Shown one piece after another: positions 26,881-41,700 of a stretch of DNA of 64,000 bases (the first letter of the stretch is position 1; each line of letters begins with the position of its first letter). The notes below the pieces were generated by a model. That model was not told the origin of the DNA. It saw only the letters and a program-made list of their open reading frames with translations, and made no database searches. The stretch is taken from NCBI RefSeq assembly GCF_910591885.1, contig NC_063276.1, positions 5,270,001-5,334,000 of the forward strand, given 5' to 3'. Both the position numbers and the translations under genes were made by a program. The DNA is from Bombus terrestris (taxonomy: Eukaryota > Arthropoda > Insecta > Hymenoptera > Apidae).

Positions 26881-27775
26881 TATTCCTGATCGTCTGAGGG
26901 CATTCTTACGAAAAGTTCATTATATTGTTTATTGTTCAATTAGATTATGCAAAACATATTTTGCTTTAATTTGATTACACTGCGTTTTTTAATTGGATTA
27001 TGTAAAACGTTTTTCTCTTTATAATTCGATTCTTTGTCTGTCATTGAAAAAGAAGATAACGTATGTGGTATTCTTCTTTATAATTATAGCACCTTTAATG
27101 GCACATTTCTGCAGACTTAATTGAGGAAAAATGCAAAGCGTAATGAAATAAGAGATCTTTTGATTACGACACTTCGAGACAACATATAATATTTGAATAC
27201 CACCTATGGTATTGCTGAAAATTATTTTTTACCTTTATATATTTTACTTAATAACAAAAATAATAAATTTTGCTAAAAGAAAATTAGTAAAACAATTTTC
27301 CTAATAACACAGTGAAACAAATTTAAATATAAATAAAAAGTTAAGAATATCTGTCTATCGATAAAAAATACTATTTATACCAATAATAACTAAATATATC
27401 AATACTATTAATCAATCGAGCACTGATTAATTTTGTATAATTAAAATGTACTAACATAGAAAGTGTCTATGCTTCGTTTTATGATTTGCAACATCGCTAG
27501 TTATCAGAACTTCCATGCATTATTCGTCATTTGCAAATCAATTAAGAATTGATATTGGAATTGGTATTGGGATTAAATTGCCTCAATATATATTTAGAAG
27601 TCTTAGATCATCGATTATTATCTATTGCAGCATCTTCAATCTAAAGTAATGTTAATGAATTACACAATACTAAGATATCAATGAATTAGAAATTTTAATT
27701 AGCAAATTATATCAACATTTATTCTAAAGAGAAAGAAAATCAAAAGATGAATATTTAAATAACAGAAGACATTGC

Positions 27776-27850
27776 TATTCTTTCAAACATCCAAATTTCG
27801 AAATTTTCGAATCTCTAAATTTCTATATTTCCATTTCCATATCCATATTC
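27776..27850. repeat. Degenerate CCAAATTT-type short repeat, second site
   Basis: Runs such as atccaaatttcgaaattttcgaatctctaaatttc resemble the motif family at 25690-25790. Confidence 0.5.
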
Positions 27851-28239
27851 TAATATTATTACAATTAATTAACGATCGCTATTATGATGAAAATAGAAAT
27901 AAAGGAATAAAAATTGTTTGTACGTCTACAGCATTGTTATACTGGAATAACATAATAAACGAATGAAAAGAATAGGATGAGAATTCTCTATCTTGGTCTT
28001 TCCACACATTGCAATGTCAAGGATGCTGAACTAGAACTATCTAAATTGCTTTTAATTTACCATTCTCGTTGATTTATCTAATGAAATAAAACATCTCGCA
28101 GCGTTTACGACTTGTCTTTGTTTAAGAGCTATATGTAAAAATATAGATATCAACGTAAATACAAACGTCAACATTTTCTGAAGTTTCTACCTTAAAAAAA
28201 AAAATTCTTTCGAAATTTTTAATTTGCGAATTTTAAATT

Positions 28240-28335
28240 TGCGAATTGCTCAAATTTCAAAGTTTCCAGGAGCCTTCAAACTTCGAAATTTCCGAATCTC
28301 CAAATCTTTAAATACCCAAACTTCCATACAATATG
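28240..28335. repeat. Degenerate CCAAATTT-type short repeat, third site
   Basis: Units such as ttcgaaatttccgaatctcc and caaatcttt recur with ~9-base periodicity, as at the two sites upstream. Confidence 0.5.
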
Positions 28336-31300
28336 TGTTATATTTGGAAAACAAAGAAAACTTAAAATGCAATAGTAACGTCATAATAACGAAATAAAAC
28401 AGTATCATGGATACAAAGAGATATCGTGGAAACGATTTCTAAAAGCATGTATTTACGAGTATGTTTTATCGTGTTGCTGGCGGAAGCATATATTTCCTGT
28501 TTTAGTATACAGCTCGTATATCGTGCACACAGAGATGCACTTAATGCAAATAACAATGATAATATGTCGTTGTTATGTGATTAAGTCAAAAAGTGAAAAA
28601 AGAAAGTGAGATACGGATAAATTAATAAACAATAATAATGTCTGTCATTGAACTTAATCCAAGTGACAAAGACGTTTCGCATCTTGACTTTAAAAAATAG
28701 TAATCTAAAAAGAGAGCTCTTTGTCGCAGGAGAAAAGTCCAAGTAGTTGTTCTATAATCTACATCGATTTATGGCAGAGGGCCAATAGCGAGAAAGAAGA
28801 AATTCTTGAGCAACAAACAAGATGTGTAACAAATGAAATTTACCAAGATAAAATGAAATAAAATTCGATCTGGATAAAACCTCATGAAAATGTAACAAAT
28901 CTATAGAAAATAAAAAAGAGAATGAACCGTAGAAAATGTAAAAATTATTTAAAAATAAACAAATAACTCCGATCTAATAAGAATATGTAACGATCATTGT
29001 CAATATATGCAATTTCTTTGTTCAACTTTATACAAATATTTTTTTTTTTAAGCCATTAAGAGCCTATCTTCATTAAGATGAATGTGAGATTGGGATATAA
29101 AAATTCGCAATAAGATGAAATATTATGAAATTTGTATGATTTCTCGTTTAAAACGACCGGTACGTGGTAAATGGATAAACCTGTAGAGGCTGCTAACTAC
29201 CTAATGGCGTGGCGTGCATGAATTATTAGCGGGCAGCATTTTTATCATCAAATAAACTCGTTATCGAGTGATATAATAATGCAGCGCGCCAATAACAATT
29301 CGCAAATGAACTAGAATGAACAGACTCGAACCGATCCGGTTTATCAGTACGTGTTCCTTTTGCATTTTGCGTTTCTACGTTTCCTCAAGCGATTCTCTTC
29401 ATCGAATAGATTAAAAAAAGTTAAGAAAAAGATCTTTCGACCTTACATTGTGTAAAAAACAAATGTGAATATTGCTTACAGATATAGGAATCTGTGTGCA
29501 ATCTATGAAATCTAAATTTTTGAAATACATATGTATTTATACTTGTACATATATGTGAATATTATAGAAAATACAAAAAACACGAAATGTGTTTAACGTT
29601 TATTATATGAGGTCTATTGTACGAAATATAAGATTTATGAGATCTATACATAGGTCTCTAAAATTGAATGAAATGTTAAAGCAGTTGGAGTATAAGAATA
29701 AATAAGCTTTAATAAAATTAAATGATGCATAAAAGCGTCAAATATCGATTTATATGTTATACGATTGTGCATATCAGTAAGTAAGGTACGATATACAGGA
29801 TGATGCAAAAGTTGATATTCGAAACGAGGATCTTGCTTGTTTCATCTCATATCACGTATAAATCTTTCTTTCTTTTTACCAAAGATTTACACGGCCGTAA
29901 CTCTTCCAAATGCAACACCAATTTCTATTCTAACTTTTACTCTATATAAATTATTGAAGATTTTTATCGTGTAAAATATATGGTACGAAACAAAATTACG
30001 CTTAAATGACCTACTTAATCGAAATTTGTCGCAAGTAGTCACCTGTGACCCAAAAAGATACCAATCAGATTACATCGTGAAATGAGGATTCGTGAATCTC
30101 TTTTAAGCAGTTACGCTTTTTCAGGCAATACGTGATGTTTGTTATTTTCAAACAAAAAAAATGCCAAACATATCAGAATTTTCGATATACTTTCAGACGT
30201 TAGTAATCCGGGGATTATAAACAAAAAAAAAAGAAAAAAGAAAAGGAAAGATATCGATCAACGTTTTCTAATCCATAGATAAATTAACGTGTATTATCAA
30301 TTTTTATATCAATTTGAAAAATTCCACTCGTCATACGAGAAAAAGAAAGGAAAAAGATGAAGTGAATATTTTAAAACAAGCATTACATAACATAAGCAAA
30401 GGAATGAGGAAATAAATTTCTAAAAAATAATTTGCAGTTTTCTGCAACCTTGTATAAATAAACAACGAACCATCCTTCAAGATGCAATAGCATCGTTGTG
30501 TTCTTGACATCGTTTCGATTTAACGTGTTGGCACGCGCGCAAAAATAGTCAATGGTGAAATAAACCCCGACGCGACTGCGTTTCGTTTGTTCGATGGAAG
30601 TTGAGAATGCTTTCGGTCAAACGATGGTTTCCCCATCCTTTTTCGTTTTCTTTTACTATTTGTTCGAGAAATTCGTGATCATAATCAGATTTTAATAACA
30701 TATTTAGTACGATGTTTATTAAGGAAATTGATTATTTAAATGATATTTGGAATACTAAAATCATGCTGTTGATCCACGTTAAAATTAATTGTACTAAAAT
30801 ATTGCTCACAATGAAATAATCGAAATAATTGCATAAAAATAATGTTTCTAAAAAATGTTAAAATATTATCGTTAAACCATATTAAAATATATTAATTATT
30901 AGAGCGTCACTTAAATGAAATGTTAAGGAAGGCATTCCTTATTTTAAATCGTTATTTAGCGTCTTTATTGTTAATTGCCACCTGATTTTGTAATTATATA
31001 TAACTTTAGAATTTGCGTAGAAAAGTCGTCGAATCGACGTATGTATGTCTGCGTTTATCAGTTTAATTGCTTTTATCAGGATCGATAAGGCTGTAGTTGC
31101 AAACCTAAAGCGGGCTTCCCTTAATTAGTGTGATTTATATTTATCAAACGATTGCGAGGTGTCTAAATCATCTGAACAAGACTCTCAACAGCTAGATTTA
31201 TCGTTTGTTATTAGATCGTAAACAGGAATCCTTGTATCTCGTTTCTTCTCTTCTTTCGCCAATGACTGAGAATGTGATTCACTCTTCACGCTAAAAAGAT

Positions 31301-32493
31301 GACCTGGAAGATTTTCTTTTTCGTGTTTTCGACACAGAGATCTTCGTCATTTTTACACATATAGTATGTAACAAACAAAATAGAGCTATTTGTATAATGC
31401 CTGTTTGAATTTAAATAGATTAGAATATATAACTATAAATTATAATCTAGAACCACCATTGAAAAATATATATCGCTTTCTTACAGTATGTTTCTTTCTT
31501 AAAGTATGTTTTCTTGCGGAAGAAACTACTTCCAAATGTAATTAAATCAAATTTATGAACAAGAAGAGTAATGCTTATAAAATAGGTTCAAATGTTTTTC
31601 TTCTTTTTTCATATTTAGCTCTAAACCGTAGGAAATCATCCTTCTAGTCAGGACACAATTATTAATGATAAGACGCATTTGTAGGATACAGCACAGTGTC
31701 GTATAAATCAGAAAGAGCGACATAACTGCTTTGCATCGGCCAAATTACGAAGATAAAGGAATAAAAGTTTCGCAATTGGTCGAGAAATGTCTCTGTAACA
31801 TTTTCATAGTTATGACTCAAAAGTTAAACTGTGTCGTTTTTCTCGCAAAGCTACGATATGCAAAAACGAAGACTCTACTCCACTTCATACGGAGTGCAAT
31901 GAGAATTTGAGCAGTTCGTCTAGAGTACTAAGATAGTGATACGAGCTACTAGTAATAAGGACAGGAATAAAACTCAAAGACATAGTACAGATCAACGCTA
32001 CATCAAAGAAAGATTGTTACTTATATACATATATTTAGCTATATTTATTCATGAGAGAATGAAGTTATTCCTTGTGTAGAAATAAGCGAATGATGTGGAA
32101 TAAAATTTTCTCATATTTGGTTTAGCTTTTAAGAAAATCGAGTTTGAAAATTGACCAAGTATACTTGAATATAGCTAATTGCGGACTGGACAGAATTAGA
32201 TAATCGGGACAGGATGTCGTTCTACGTGTGAAACTAAACAGAAAACGTGGAATATTATTTTTCCGTTTAAGAATTCATTTTCGAGAAGATGGAGTCTGAA
32301 CATGTTTAATTAAAAATAGGCCTAGTACATGCGCATGATAAATTTTCCAATTTCTTTGTTCACGGGAACTAAGTCGAAAATGAAAAAATATTAGTCTATA
32401 TTCTTATACAAAGAATCATATGTAACTAACAGTAACCAGTATTTGTAACCAGTTTATTTCCTAAGCATGTAACGAGCGAAAGCTTAACGCGGA

Positions 32494-32515
32494 AATAATA
32501 ATAATAATAATAATA
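32494..32515. repeat. (AAT)n microsatellite
   Basis: About seven perfect AAT trinucleotides followed by an interrupted unit (agtaat). Confidence 0.8.
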
Positions 32516-32805
32516 GTAATAAAGATACATATGTAAAAACGAGCAGAAGATAGTAATCGATCGAATGTCTTAAAATGGAATTTCCTGGTGCCATAAAACA
32601 CGAGGATTTAGCCCGCAGTCTAATTATATGCGCTCCGTTACATGTTCTGTTTTTTTTTTTCGTCGCGCGTAAACCGGCATTGGACAGGTTTTCTGCCATT
32701 TCTATCTCTCCTTTCGTTCGACTTTTTCAAGCGGAATCAATATAATAGGTGAACGCGTTGCTCAGAATTTCGATCTCTTAAATCTGTCGACACGAAATAT
32801 AAAAT

Positions 32806-32880
32806 CTAGATTTCTAAAATCTCTTACATGAGATGCAGAATCCATGAAATGTAGATTTTTGAAATCTACTACATGAAATA
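32806..32880. repeat. Diverged 44-base tandem pair
   Basis: The segment tagatttctaaaatctcttacatga is followed 44 bases later by tagatttttgaaatctactacatga, a two-copy direct repeat with a few changes. Confidence 0.5.
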
Positions 32881-35206
32881 TGGAAAATGACGTAATTTTA
32901 CGTCAACTACTACCAATGTGTTGAAAACATATTCGCTGTAGCGGAAAAAATAAATTCTTCACTGGTAGTACAGATATATTCATGAAAAATTCAGTAGCTA
33001 CAATGTCCTTGTAAAAGATTATTTCATAACGCAGATGCATAATTTCAAATATTTCTTAAATATTTTAAGTCGCCTCCTTCAATAATTTTCTAGCAAAAGA
33101 GAAACCTTGTTTTTATTTTGACAGTCGATGGTCATGTACATATTTTAAGCTCACATACTTATAGCTTCTCAGTCTATTCCACAGTCTTACCTTTAGTCCT
33201 TTTCTGATAAAGAAAGAGTTTCGTTGCTGTTTAAAGGACTGACCAAGGAAGTAACAGTTCTATTTAATAGAAAAATCTAGCAAAATTTTATACGATATGT
33301 AAGATAGATCGAAAAAGAAAAGTTGGCATAAGTAAACATTGAACTTCAAGTGGATATTTATCTGTGCGTTTCATGCAACTTTTCCAGACTTTAATCGGGT
33401 AGATTAGTTTATCTCAATTGCCGTGTCCGATGCACTATACTAAAACTAAAACACACTATACACACACGTGAAACGTAAACACAGTATAACTAAATTTCTG
33501 CGCTATCTATATGGTTAATTAACGATAATGTTTAACTTCGCCACAATTCGAAAGAAACAAGCACCTCTTCTCAAACTTATAAAATAAAACAAATGAACGA
33601 AGAAACTTGTGAAGCTATGTAGGGACAATGCGAGCCAACGATTCTCGGGGTTTTTTTTTTTTTTAACGAGATCAAAGGTATCTCGCAGCTCCAGCTATTG
33701 GAATTGAATATTTAATTATTTTAATTTTGTTTTATATTATTTGATTAAATTATAATTATCGCGGTAACCTGGATTTATGTCCTAATTGGCTTTAGAGTGA
33801 ACGACGAAAGTCGAAAAATATTATTAAACTATATCACATAACTTTGTTGCAAAATTAATCTATTAATTAATACGATAATAGTGCTGATTATATATGTATA
33901 AACTTTCAGCTTTCGACTAAGATTCCTCGTTTTCGTCCTTGCAAGTAAAGTATCGTTCGTAGATTATTGCAAATATGAAATAGACGGAAACGAGTTAAAA
34001 CAGGCGATTGCAATTTGCATAAAATATGTATAAGACAAGAACGAAGAGCTAATGATTTCATTGCTTGAACGTATATCAAATGAGATTAATGAACCAATTA
34101 ATAATCAGAAATTATCATTCAGCCAGATCATTTTCCAACTAAGTATATTTGTTCCTTACGTAAGTAAGATTTGAAATTCGAAGAGACTCGAGCTTCCATT
34201 CGGTATCTACTATAATCGACGTCATTCTTGGAATCTTCCTCGTTTAATCTTTCATTCTCGTGGTATAATAGAATCGGAACTGCTACTTCAGCTACTCGAC
34301 TTATTTCGTGACAGAAAATGGTCGAGATTAATTAATTATCAATTAAATAGAGTAGATTAATTTGGCTTCTAAGTAGCTCATGTACCTATTTGTTTCGAAA
34401 TAGAAATGAAGAAGGAAGTTCGTGGGAGTTTATGGGGGTTGTAAGTAGGATGGGTGTTTCATGGAAGAACAAGGGTGAGTGAATGCTCTTTGTACGAGAT
34501 GTAGGATACAGAGAAACATCTGTGAGTGCATATATGCCTAGATGAATGAAAGGCAACTGCGAATGACGTCACTGTTTGAAGGTTGATGTACGGAAGGCGA
34601 GGTATATCGACATCGCTTACACTCGACATTCCTATCCAAAAGTTACTTTTCTCAGAAAAAAAAAAAAGAAAGAAAGGAGAAGAACCTAAGTTCAAATGAA
34701 TTTGACTTTTCATTTTGCTTCTATGATAATATAATCGTTATAAAACAAACATTCGCAACAAATAAAAAGATATATATAAATACTCGTGAAGAATATGATA
34801 AAAATGACCTTCCGCTGGACGAGGATTAAGGAAATCGTGAATCAAAGAATTCTATGGTCATCTCCGTAAGCCACCGATGTAAAAAGGATTATGGATCGTA
34901 ACCCGTTATTCGATAATACAGTGAAATACACATAGAGCGACAAAAATACAGGATCTTCTATATGTGTATTAATAAAAAGGAAATCCCCTCGTCGCAGATA
35001 TCGCAACAAAATGTTTCTGATTTGGTATGACAGGAATTGCAATTCCTTCAGAACGCTGCGAAAATACTTGTTCGATAGGATCCATCTTTACGAACGTTCG
35101 ATCGCGCTTGTCGTCGATAGAAGCAATGAATTTCCGGCTATGCGAGGGATCGCCAAATGACGAACGAATCGCTCGTCTACCCTTGCATTTCTAAATTTCA
35201 CTAAGG

Positions 35207-35249
35207 CGGAGCGCTCGCTCCGTTTAGAGTTTCATCTAAACTCTAAACG
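35207..35249. promoter_or_regulatory. Two adjacent perfect hairpins upstream of SV2-like gene 1
   Basis: First palindrome: CGGAGCG-CT-CGCTCCG (35207-35222). Second: cgtttagagttt-catct-aaactctaaacg (35221-35249), with 12-base perfect arms and a 5-base loop. The two share their CG. They lie about 500 bases upstream of the start codon, at the edge of a CpG-dense block, so a regulatory or structural role is possible. Confidence 0.5.
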
Positions 35250-35379
35250 CACCATTGCAACGTTCTAAGAATGCACCAAAGAACGCTTGTTCGATTCTTT
35301 TAAGCGTTTAACGGCAGAAGTAGCGTGCGATTGGTTTCATGAAGTATTCTTGCGAATGTTCGGTTCGGTTCAAATGACG

Positions 35380-35743
35380 AGGAGGAACTGACGCGATGTG
35401 CGAGTTTCCGACCACTTTTTATAACGGAGATAAGAAACAGCCGTTCGAGCAGCTGGCGAGCAGAAGGCTCACACGCGAAAGATAACCGAGAATATCGAAA
35501 AGCCTAGCTAAAGCCTATGGAACGGCGGCAGCAGGTTTATTGTCGAGAACTGTTGAGGGGGGCGGCGCAGTCGGTCGGCCGATCTCGTGGCGAGCGAAAC
35601 TCGGCGACCGCGGACACTCGGTTTAGGTCGGTTCGACGGTGGTTCGACGAAAGCAAGGACGCGTTACTACCGTGCTATTATACCCGCTAGGGAGATCAGC
35701 GACACAGCACAGCACAGCGATGCGTTAGTTGCGCGCGCGTACG
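35380..35743 (+). promoter_or_regulatory. CpG-dense 5' region of SV2-like gene 1
   Basis: Base composition switches abruptly from AT-rich to GC- and CpG-rich, with many cg-containing octamers and gcgcgcgcgt just before the ATG. This is the expected promoter and 5' UTR. No reliable start site could be chosen; ttttataacgg near 35417 resembles a weak TATA element. Confidence 0.5.
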
Positions 35744-38700
35744 ATGTCGGGCGATATCGCTCGATTCGAGAGCGAGCCGGCCGCCTCCGACCCGCTAGTG
35801 TCGGACGCCGTTTCCACGTTGCAAGGTAACTCTTTTTCTTCGCGTACGTCGCACGTTTGTTTTGTGCCCTTTCTTTTTCTTAACGCGCGTCTAAGGGAAA
35901 CAAGCAAGAGCATTCGCTCGTGTCCATTTAGTGCAAACTCATTTACACCAAAAAACGTTTCCCCGCAACGAACGCGAACGAACGTTCGAGGAGATTAGAC
36001 CGAGCATCTATAGAATACGCGATAGTTATATTCTCGGTTCGATCTTCGCTCGAACCTGTGACAACGATGTTCGATGGACGGATTCGGATGTTTATCGTGA
36101 GAAATTTGAAAATGCAAAAGTGCGCAGAGTCTCGCGTAGTACGTAGAAATATACGAACTATTCGAGTACAATATTCGCTATAGCGTTTAGTAAGTAAAAC
36201 GACTTCTTACCTAAATTGCATTTTATCATAAAACCAAGATCCAGTTCCTAGGCTATCAGGCTGAAACAGATAAATAGAATACAATAGAATAAGAAGATTT
36301 TTAGAGCATTCGATTCGACGAACAATGGTCAAAACGGTATTTACGTTTCAATTCTGCACGTTCTTATATTTGCAAATATCCCATAAATGCATACAAATGC
36401 ATAGTCTAGTTATAGATAGATACATATGTATGTACATATATCTATAGATATATAGGATGAATTATGATCTCGAATAAAAATAAAGTACAACGGGCAAATT
36501 CTATGACTCGAAACAAGTGGAAATGATGTCTTATGAAGAAATAGCTTGGAAAATTTTAACGGATTGCTTTTACACGTGATAGATACTTTGTATGTTTCCT
36601 TCAACTATAAATTATTATACCACATGTGTTTCTGTATCGGATATATAAAAGTTTACTTGTTATTAGAAGCTGTGACATTGTACTAATTTCAGAGACGATG
36701 GTTGGCCGAAAATCATAAAGCTTATCATACAAGAATAACGTAAACATGTTAAAGAACAGAATGATGCTAGAATAATTACTATGACGCAAAAATATTATTA
36801 GTTTTGCCAAATATTACATTTTTATCGTGCAAACTTTATAATAACAATATTCTATGAAATTCACAAACAAGTATGATTACAATCGCTGTAATAAAACGGC
36901 ATTGACGCATTGCGGTATTTGACTGGCAGTTTGAGAGATATTTGCCTGGCCCGTTGCTTTTGGTGGTTTATTTTTATCTGAATTGCTTTACCTGCTTCTT
37001 ACTTGCGTCAATATAGCATAACGATTTGCTTGCTATTGAAAGAACTGACACTGTATTATGAAGTTAAAAAATTTATTTACACCAAGTATCAGATGCACGT
37101 GTAGGCGCCTTTTCTTTTTTCTCAAAGATGAAGCGCCTCATTTGTACCACAAATTAGAGAATAGTAAATTTCAAAAAATAAAATTGGAAGATCTTGAATT
37201 CGAATTAGATTTCTTTATACAACAAAATTGTAACATTTATTTCTTTGGAAATATTCGTGTGTTATTTTATATTATTATAATAATAGATAAATAATCACCA
37301 GCGAAAACAAAGAAACATCAATAGCGTTAATAAAAAATTACTATCAATGAGTTCTAGCCATAAGAAACAAATATAATCAATCATAGGTGTTACCGATGGT
37401 GATTTGCTGTCTGTCTAATTCGAGCTTAATCTGACTACTTTTGATGCACGGAGACCAAAGGAAAAGAAAGAAAAATTCCGATATCTAGTTACCAATGCTG
37501 ATGATTAATCTAAAAAGTCAGCGTAATCTAAGACTTAATTCCAAAGACTAAAACAGAGCGGTGTATTTAAATTTTATTTAGCTTAACTCAATATTATTTT
37601 AATGGCTCACAACTTCAGCAAAAAAATCGTGCAATCATGATCGGAATTCAATTCGAAGTTAATCCGCGTTTAAGCCAAACTTAATCAAAAAATAAATAAC
37701 GATCGTCAGATCTAACGCGATATAATCCAAACGTAACTCGAAATTGTTTTTGTCGTATCAAAATTTCAAAATAAGCAACGGCTTACAAATAATTATCTAC
37801 ATAGATATTTAGTTCTGGCTCGATCTCTCTGATTACAGATCTCAGACGGAAACTCGATTAATCGCTAATAGTAATAAAAACTAAATCGCAAATAAAATTT
37901 TAATCAAGTTTAATCTCACAGAATAATCTCGACTCAAATATCGTGCAAAACTTAATACGAAGTCTAATCTTTGTCTCAATGTTAGACTTAAACTCGACCT
38001 TCTGAAGACTAAAACAAAAGAATGCATTAACCCAAACTTGTACCCATGTTAATGTGTTAGAGATATAATTAGAGATATACGTAATTAGGTCATTTCCATA
38101 AAGAACGTCGTGTTTATATAGAGACCGGTTCATTGCCATCGACCAGCGCAATTATCTTGTAAACTCTACGTTATTCGATAAAGTATTGGGTTGACAACTA
38201 AGTGATTGCGGATTTTGTCAATACCAACTAATAACAAAACCCGCAATCACTTAGTTGCCACCCCCAAAAATTCTTTTTTTTTCATGAGCTTTGCCAAATG
38301 GATGATAAATTGGTTCCTAAACAGATATTCCTCTCGTCTAGCAAACACTCGACAAGTATACTCGACGTATTGCGAATCTTTACGTATCTTCGTGCGTCTT
38401 TGTGTATTTTACATACATTTTAATGGATTATCGCTAATAAAGGTCAGAGAAGCGTAATGTATCAAAGGTGACAAACAAGTGTGTAATCCCAGTGTGTTGC
38501 AAGAACAAAGAAGTGTTTTGAGTAGCGTTGCGAACTGCTACAAAGACGCGAGCGAGAGGAACGATTTATAATTTATAGGCAAGAAAAGCCTTCGGAAAGA
38601 CTTGGTACGCTTTTGTTTTCAACGGATCGACAGAGGGACGTAGCACATTCGAGGAATGTTTTTATTCTTGGAATGAACATATGATCACGGTGGCGGGTCT

Positions 38701-41700
38701 GACTTTCACGTCAGCCTGTACGGTTTCTCATTCCATCTTTCTTTCTTCTATCTCCCCCTCTTTCTCTCTTTCTCTCTTATTCTTTTTATGAGTAACCGCG
38801 TTATTTTCTCGTATTCGCAGGCACCAAGCAAACGGCGGAAAGCGTAGCTCAAGATGCCGTCGACCAAACAGGTATGCGTTTCTTGGGTTTTTAATTTGAG
38901 GATGTTGAAGAGCAACGGTGGATTGACTCGAATACGATTGAATTTTTATTTTTATGATAGTCGTAATTCTTTCGTTATTTTATAACATTATTTTATGGTT
39001 TATAGCTTATCTCTATAGCGGGCTATCATCTTTGCATTGATCAAAAGCATTAATCTAAATACAATTGAACTTTTTAAGGGACAGTCGTTTGGTGTTGTTG
39101 TAAATGAGTCAATCGAAGGCCCCGTAACCTAATAAAGGGGGAAAATACTACTACTGTTGTTACTAGCCTAGAATTTTTATTTTTACGATATTGGAATAGA
39201 AACGAAAGAGTAAATAATTTTGTATATCTAGAAATGTTTATTCTCAACCGTTTTTCTCCAACTTAATCTCTTGTATCTTATTTGTATATATGTTCGCAAT
39301 TCGCAATATCAAGTATGAGTATATAACTATAGATGCGATTTATTCTAATGATTCGTGGTATCTTTCCACAGGGTTTGGCAAGTTTAACCTTAAGATTATG
39401 GCCGTCTGCAGTCTGATCTTCATGAACGTGGCTTTTAGTATAACAAGTATCGGTTTTGTATTACCATCAGCGGCATGCGACTTCAGAATGACCACTGTTG
39501 ACAAGGGACGCATGAGCGCCGCCCCCATGTTAGGTAACACTCGAATAATCAGCATCTTATTAACTATATATCAATGTTCCTTCCGGCATATCAACGATAT
39601 CATTAACTACTTTCATTTTTGCATACACATATGACAACAACAATCCTTGTCTGTCGCTGACATTTGCTTGACAATTATTTTATGACCATGTAAGAATTTT
39701 ATGATTGTGTTGTTTCAACTGTAATAATCTATTTAATTTAATTACAAATTATATTTTTTTTATGGGTTTACCGATTTTTATTGAATCACTAATCGTTCTA
39801 ATCGCAATTGTTATTTGCAAATATGAACGAGGATCACGTAATTTATTTTTAACGTCATTTTATATATTGTTGCTTGTAGTTGGGAAATACATTTTTTGGT
39901 ATCAAAAAGAAATGTGAAATAAGAAATACAAGTTTGTCCTAACCCGGAGGGAAAGGACTTATAAAAAACAAATAAACAAATAATAAGATGATAATTCTTT
40001 AATAATTCTTGTTAAAAGAAAGAAGATATGTCACTTACAAAAGTTCCATTTTCGTGCTTTAATATGGCATATTTGCTTCGTATAATGTTTCTTTATTCGA
40101 TCGATATCACTTTAATACTGTTATCAAATATGAAAATAGCCTATATATATTGCATTCACCTTATCACTGGAATGAAAATGTGTTGCGTGCCTTTCCGAGG
40201 CTCGCAAACGCCACACGCCCTGCAATCGATTTCCATGGTGTTTCGTCAACACGTTGCGTTGCTTACATTAGCTCGAACAGGACATCAAACCGCGTTCCTT
40301 TCGAGTTACATAAAAATCCTTGTGAAATTCAAGTTATTTTCCACTCGTTCAAGCCTTCTCACTTTCCTTATTTATATACGGACAAGCGGATATTCGTGCA
40401 AATATTTATATAAATAATGGCAATCATAAACAATAGAATTATTTTCATAAAAACGATTAGAGGAATAAAATTTAAATAGAAATTTGTTGTACTTAATAAA
40501 TATTATAACAGATGCTGAACTTTGTATATTTCATATACTTTTGCATATTACGCGTATTTTTGCACTTTTAAATTTCCCGTAACTGCATAAAAAAATTTCG
40601 CAGTCTATTTCTATCGAACCCAGTCTTTTTCATCCATTCATTGCCGTTTGCCATCGTTCGTTCCTTTGTCCGTGTTATTCCACTTTATGCGGTATAAATA
40701 TTGATGACGATGTATTGGATTTAAATTTTTCTCTCTATTTATTCACCTTTATCATGATTCACTTCATTGTTTAAGTCGTTTCTGAAGATAAAACGGCCTA
40801 TTCTCTCTCCTTCGTCTCATAACTCAATTAGTATAATTTGCAATATAAACACACCTTTATATTTCCATGAAATTTTAGCTTCGTTATAATAATTTATTTC
40901 ATATTACCGCTTCGTTAGCAATGTGAACAATAAATAGTATTAATAATATCCTTTAATTTCTATCGAATTAATACTTTTTTATACATTTGTCTATCACGCG
41001 CGAAGACCTTCTTTAGCATCGTCCTTTTTAAAGATGACAACTAATGTACAAACACTAATTTGCACAAAGAAAAGCTACACGACGAGATAAAGTTGATTCA
41101 TCGCGGTGTTGATGAACGTACGAGAGGAAACTCTTGTGCAAAAGTATCCAGACACCAATGCTCTTCAAATGGAATGCGACATAAATTAATTGAATCGTAA
41201 TGCGCGAAAACCAGGGACGTATCGTTAAAATGTCCATACAACGTTCCCACTTTGTCAGGAAATTGATTTTTCAATTAAAATTTTCTACACAGTTGAACAT
41301 ATCGATGTTGCAATATTTATAGCTTTACTTTTATATTCTTTTATCACTTAGTTCTTCATACTATTTAATTATCTAGTCGGTTAATTGATATTTCGTCGGG
41401 TGTTACAAATTCTTGTTACTTTACTATTACGAATTTCAGTATTAAAAATCGTATACCGATATTAATATTTAATTTACTATTATTCTAATATTAAATATTA
41501 AATATTAAATTGTTATTATCATATTCTCTTGTGTTAAACATAAATGCTCTCTCTATAATCCTTTTTCACATTCAGCTAATATATCACGAACAAACAACAA
41601 GTCATTGAACTTGTTTGCCACGAATTTTTCCGTTCGCCGTTAGCATAATAAATCGTTTAAGGAATAAAGCTAATTATTTAAACATACCACTAGCACGTAG

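Larger units (their letters stand above)
20489..35206. other. Long gene-poor region upstream of SLC45 and SV2-like genes
   Basis: About 14.7 kb with no exon I can support on either strand. Short open frames here, up to 144 codons, lack domains, splice partners or protein-like composition. The stretch must contain the 5' UTR and promoter of the SLC45 gene and distal control sequence of the first SV2-like gene. Locally it holds the repeats and hairpin listed separately. No tRNA or known microRNA seed sequence was recognised by eye. Confidence 0.5.

Noticed and set aside
39090..39170. Possible transposon end (gagtcaatcgaaggccccgt... aaaggggg)
   Set aside because: The sequence looks unusual against its AT-rich surroundings, but no partner terminal repeat, target duplication or second copy was found in the window.
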